Origin: Ktedonobacterales bacterium
Lineage (GTDB): Bacteria; Chloroflexota; Ktedonobacteria; Ktedonobacterales; JADMIN01
DNA: 6,516 nt
Direction: 5' to 3'
NCBI GenBank assembly: GCA_025928125.1
Contig: JAICKD010000187.1
Coordinates: 1 to 6,516 of the forward strand
Shown here: positions 6,009-6,516 of the stretch, in pieces
Position numbering within the stretch: position 1 is the stretch's first letter
How the letters are laid out: each line of letters starts with the position of its first letter
The notes under the pieces: model-generated
Told to the model about the DNA's origin: nothing
Database searches by the model: none
What the model saw: only the letters and a program-made list of their open reading frames with translations
Position numbers and translations under genes: made by a program

Positions 6009-6516
6009 CTAAATCGGGACAAAGACCCGCAGATAGTAATTTCCTGGGCTGGACACGCTCACGTCGATGTTATACGTCGGGTTGCTCCCAGTCTCGGCGT
6101 GGAATCCACTTGCTGTCACGTACGAGACCGCGTAGCCGTCGTTCTGCATCGCCTGCTTCAGAAAGTTGACGATGGTGGCCTGTGTTCCAGCGCTGCAGAA
6201 GTAGGCGTAGGTCGAGCCAGCGGTCCCCCCACCGAGATACGAGCTGACGCGGGTACCTGGCGGCATAAGGAAGTGGTAGGTTGGCGAGGTCGAGCTTGCT
6301 GAGTTGCCGTCTTGGTAGATCGTGTATTTCGGCGTCCCAGAGTAATATTGCGGATCGTTGAGACAGCCCGGGGCCGCAATGCTCCCCACTTGCAAGCGGG
6401 CGGTGATATAGCCGCCGGTGTGGCTGGCGTATTGATCGAAGCCGACAAAGGTGAACGGCGCGCCCGACCCGGGGCTATTGACGCAGATATGGGCGTTGCT
6501 GCAATAGTCGAGATAG
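6009..6516 (-). CDS. Unrecognised, probably secreted protein, N-terminus outside the window
   Basis: The frame is open to the right edge, giving about 168 residues of C-terminal sequence. A TTG at 6395 could be read as a start, but 40 good in-frame codons precede it, including Cys5, Cys11 and an aromatic stretch (FTFVGFDQYA), so the gene almost certainly starts outside. I do not recognise a family. The segment is rich in Tyr, Ser, Thr and Gly, lacks any membrane span, and alternates short beta-strand-like stretches with polar loops. It has four cysteines (5, 11, 51 and 107 of the visible part), consistent with two disulfides and therefore with export. One helix-like segment (IVNFLKQAMQNDGYAV) is followed by strands to a hydrophobic C-terminus (YYLRVFVPI). 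The neighbouring genes also encode surface proteins, which favours an extracellular role. Function is unknown. Confidence 0.7.
   Translation of the reverse strand, partial: YLDYCSNAHICVNSPGSGAPFTFVGFDQYASHTGGYITARLQVGSIAAPGCLNDPQYYSGTPKYTIYQDGNSASSTSPTYHFLMPPGTRVSSYLGGGTAGSTYAYFCSAGTQATIVNFLKQAMQNDGYAVSYVTASGFHAETGSNPTYNIDVSVSSPGNYYLRVFVPI

Overview
The window is a GC-rich stretch of bacterial chromosome carrying four protein genes. All four are predicted to act at or outside the cell surface. The style suggests a member of the Chloroflexota, possibly a Ktedonobacteria-like lineage: Thr/Pro-rich linkers, single-span membrane proteins with Ig-like outer domains, and large secreted proteins built from HYDIN-type repeats. 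That placement is an inference from protein style; no rRNA or other marker gene is present.

Layout. Positions 2-1060 (+) hold the 3' part of a type I membrane protein: a C39/papain-like peptidase half-domain, a Pro/Thr-rich stalk, one membrane span and an Ala/Asp-rich cytoplasmic tail. A nested hairpin at 1083-1128 separates it from the convergent gene at 1145-4813 (-). That gene encodes a 1222-residue secreted protein with a signal peptide, a domain related to the N,N-dimethylformamidase large-subunit C-terminal family, four 111-residue Ig-like repeats and a C-terminal beta-sandwich-like domain. Upstream of it lies a 410-base non-coding stretch (4814-5223) with a good extended -10 promoter, a long leader, a pair of direct repeats and a 12-bp palindrome. 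Positions 5224-5871 (-) encode a 215-residue single-span protein with an outer BACON/Ig-like domain. It has its own near-consensus promoter at 5960-5989, and a 13-bp-stem inverted repeat sits almost at the predicted transcription start. Positions 6009-6516 (-) hold the 3' end of an unrecognised, probably secreted, cysteine-containing protein that enters from the right edge.

How the genes fit together. The three minus-strand genes run in the same direction, but at least two of them appear to have their own promoters, so this is a cluster of surface or secreted proteins rather than a tight operon. No common pathway can be shown. I found no tRNA, rRNA, CRISPR array, insertion sequence or recognised riboswitch. 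I see no clear evidence of a new defence or mobile system. The most worthwhile leads are the regulatory region in front of the large secreted protein, the hairpin at the start of the BACON-like gene's transcript, the exactly length-conserved repeats, and the two partly unknown edge genes.
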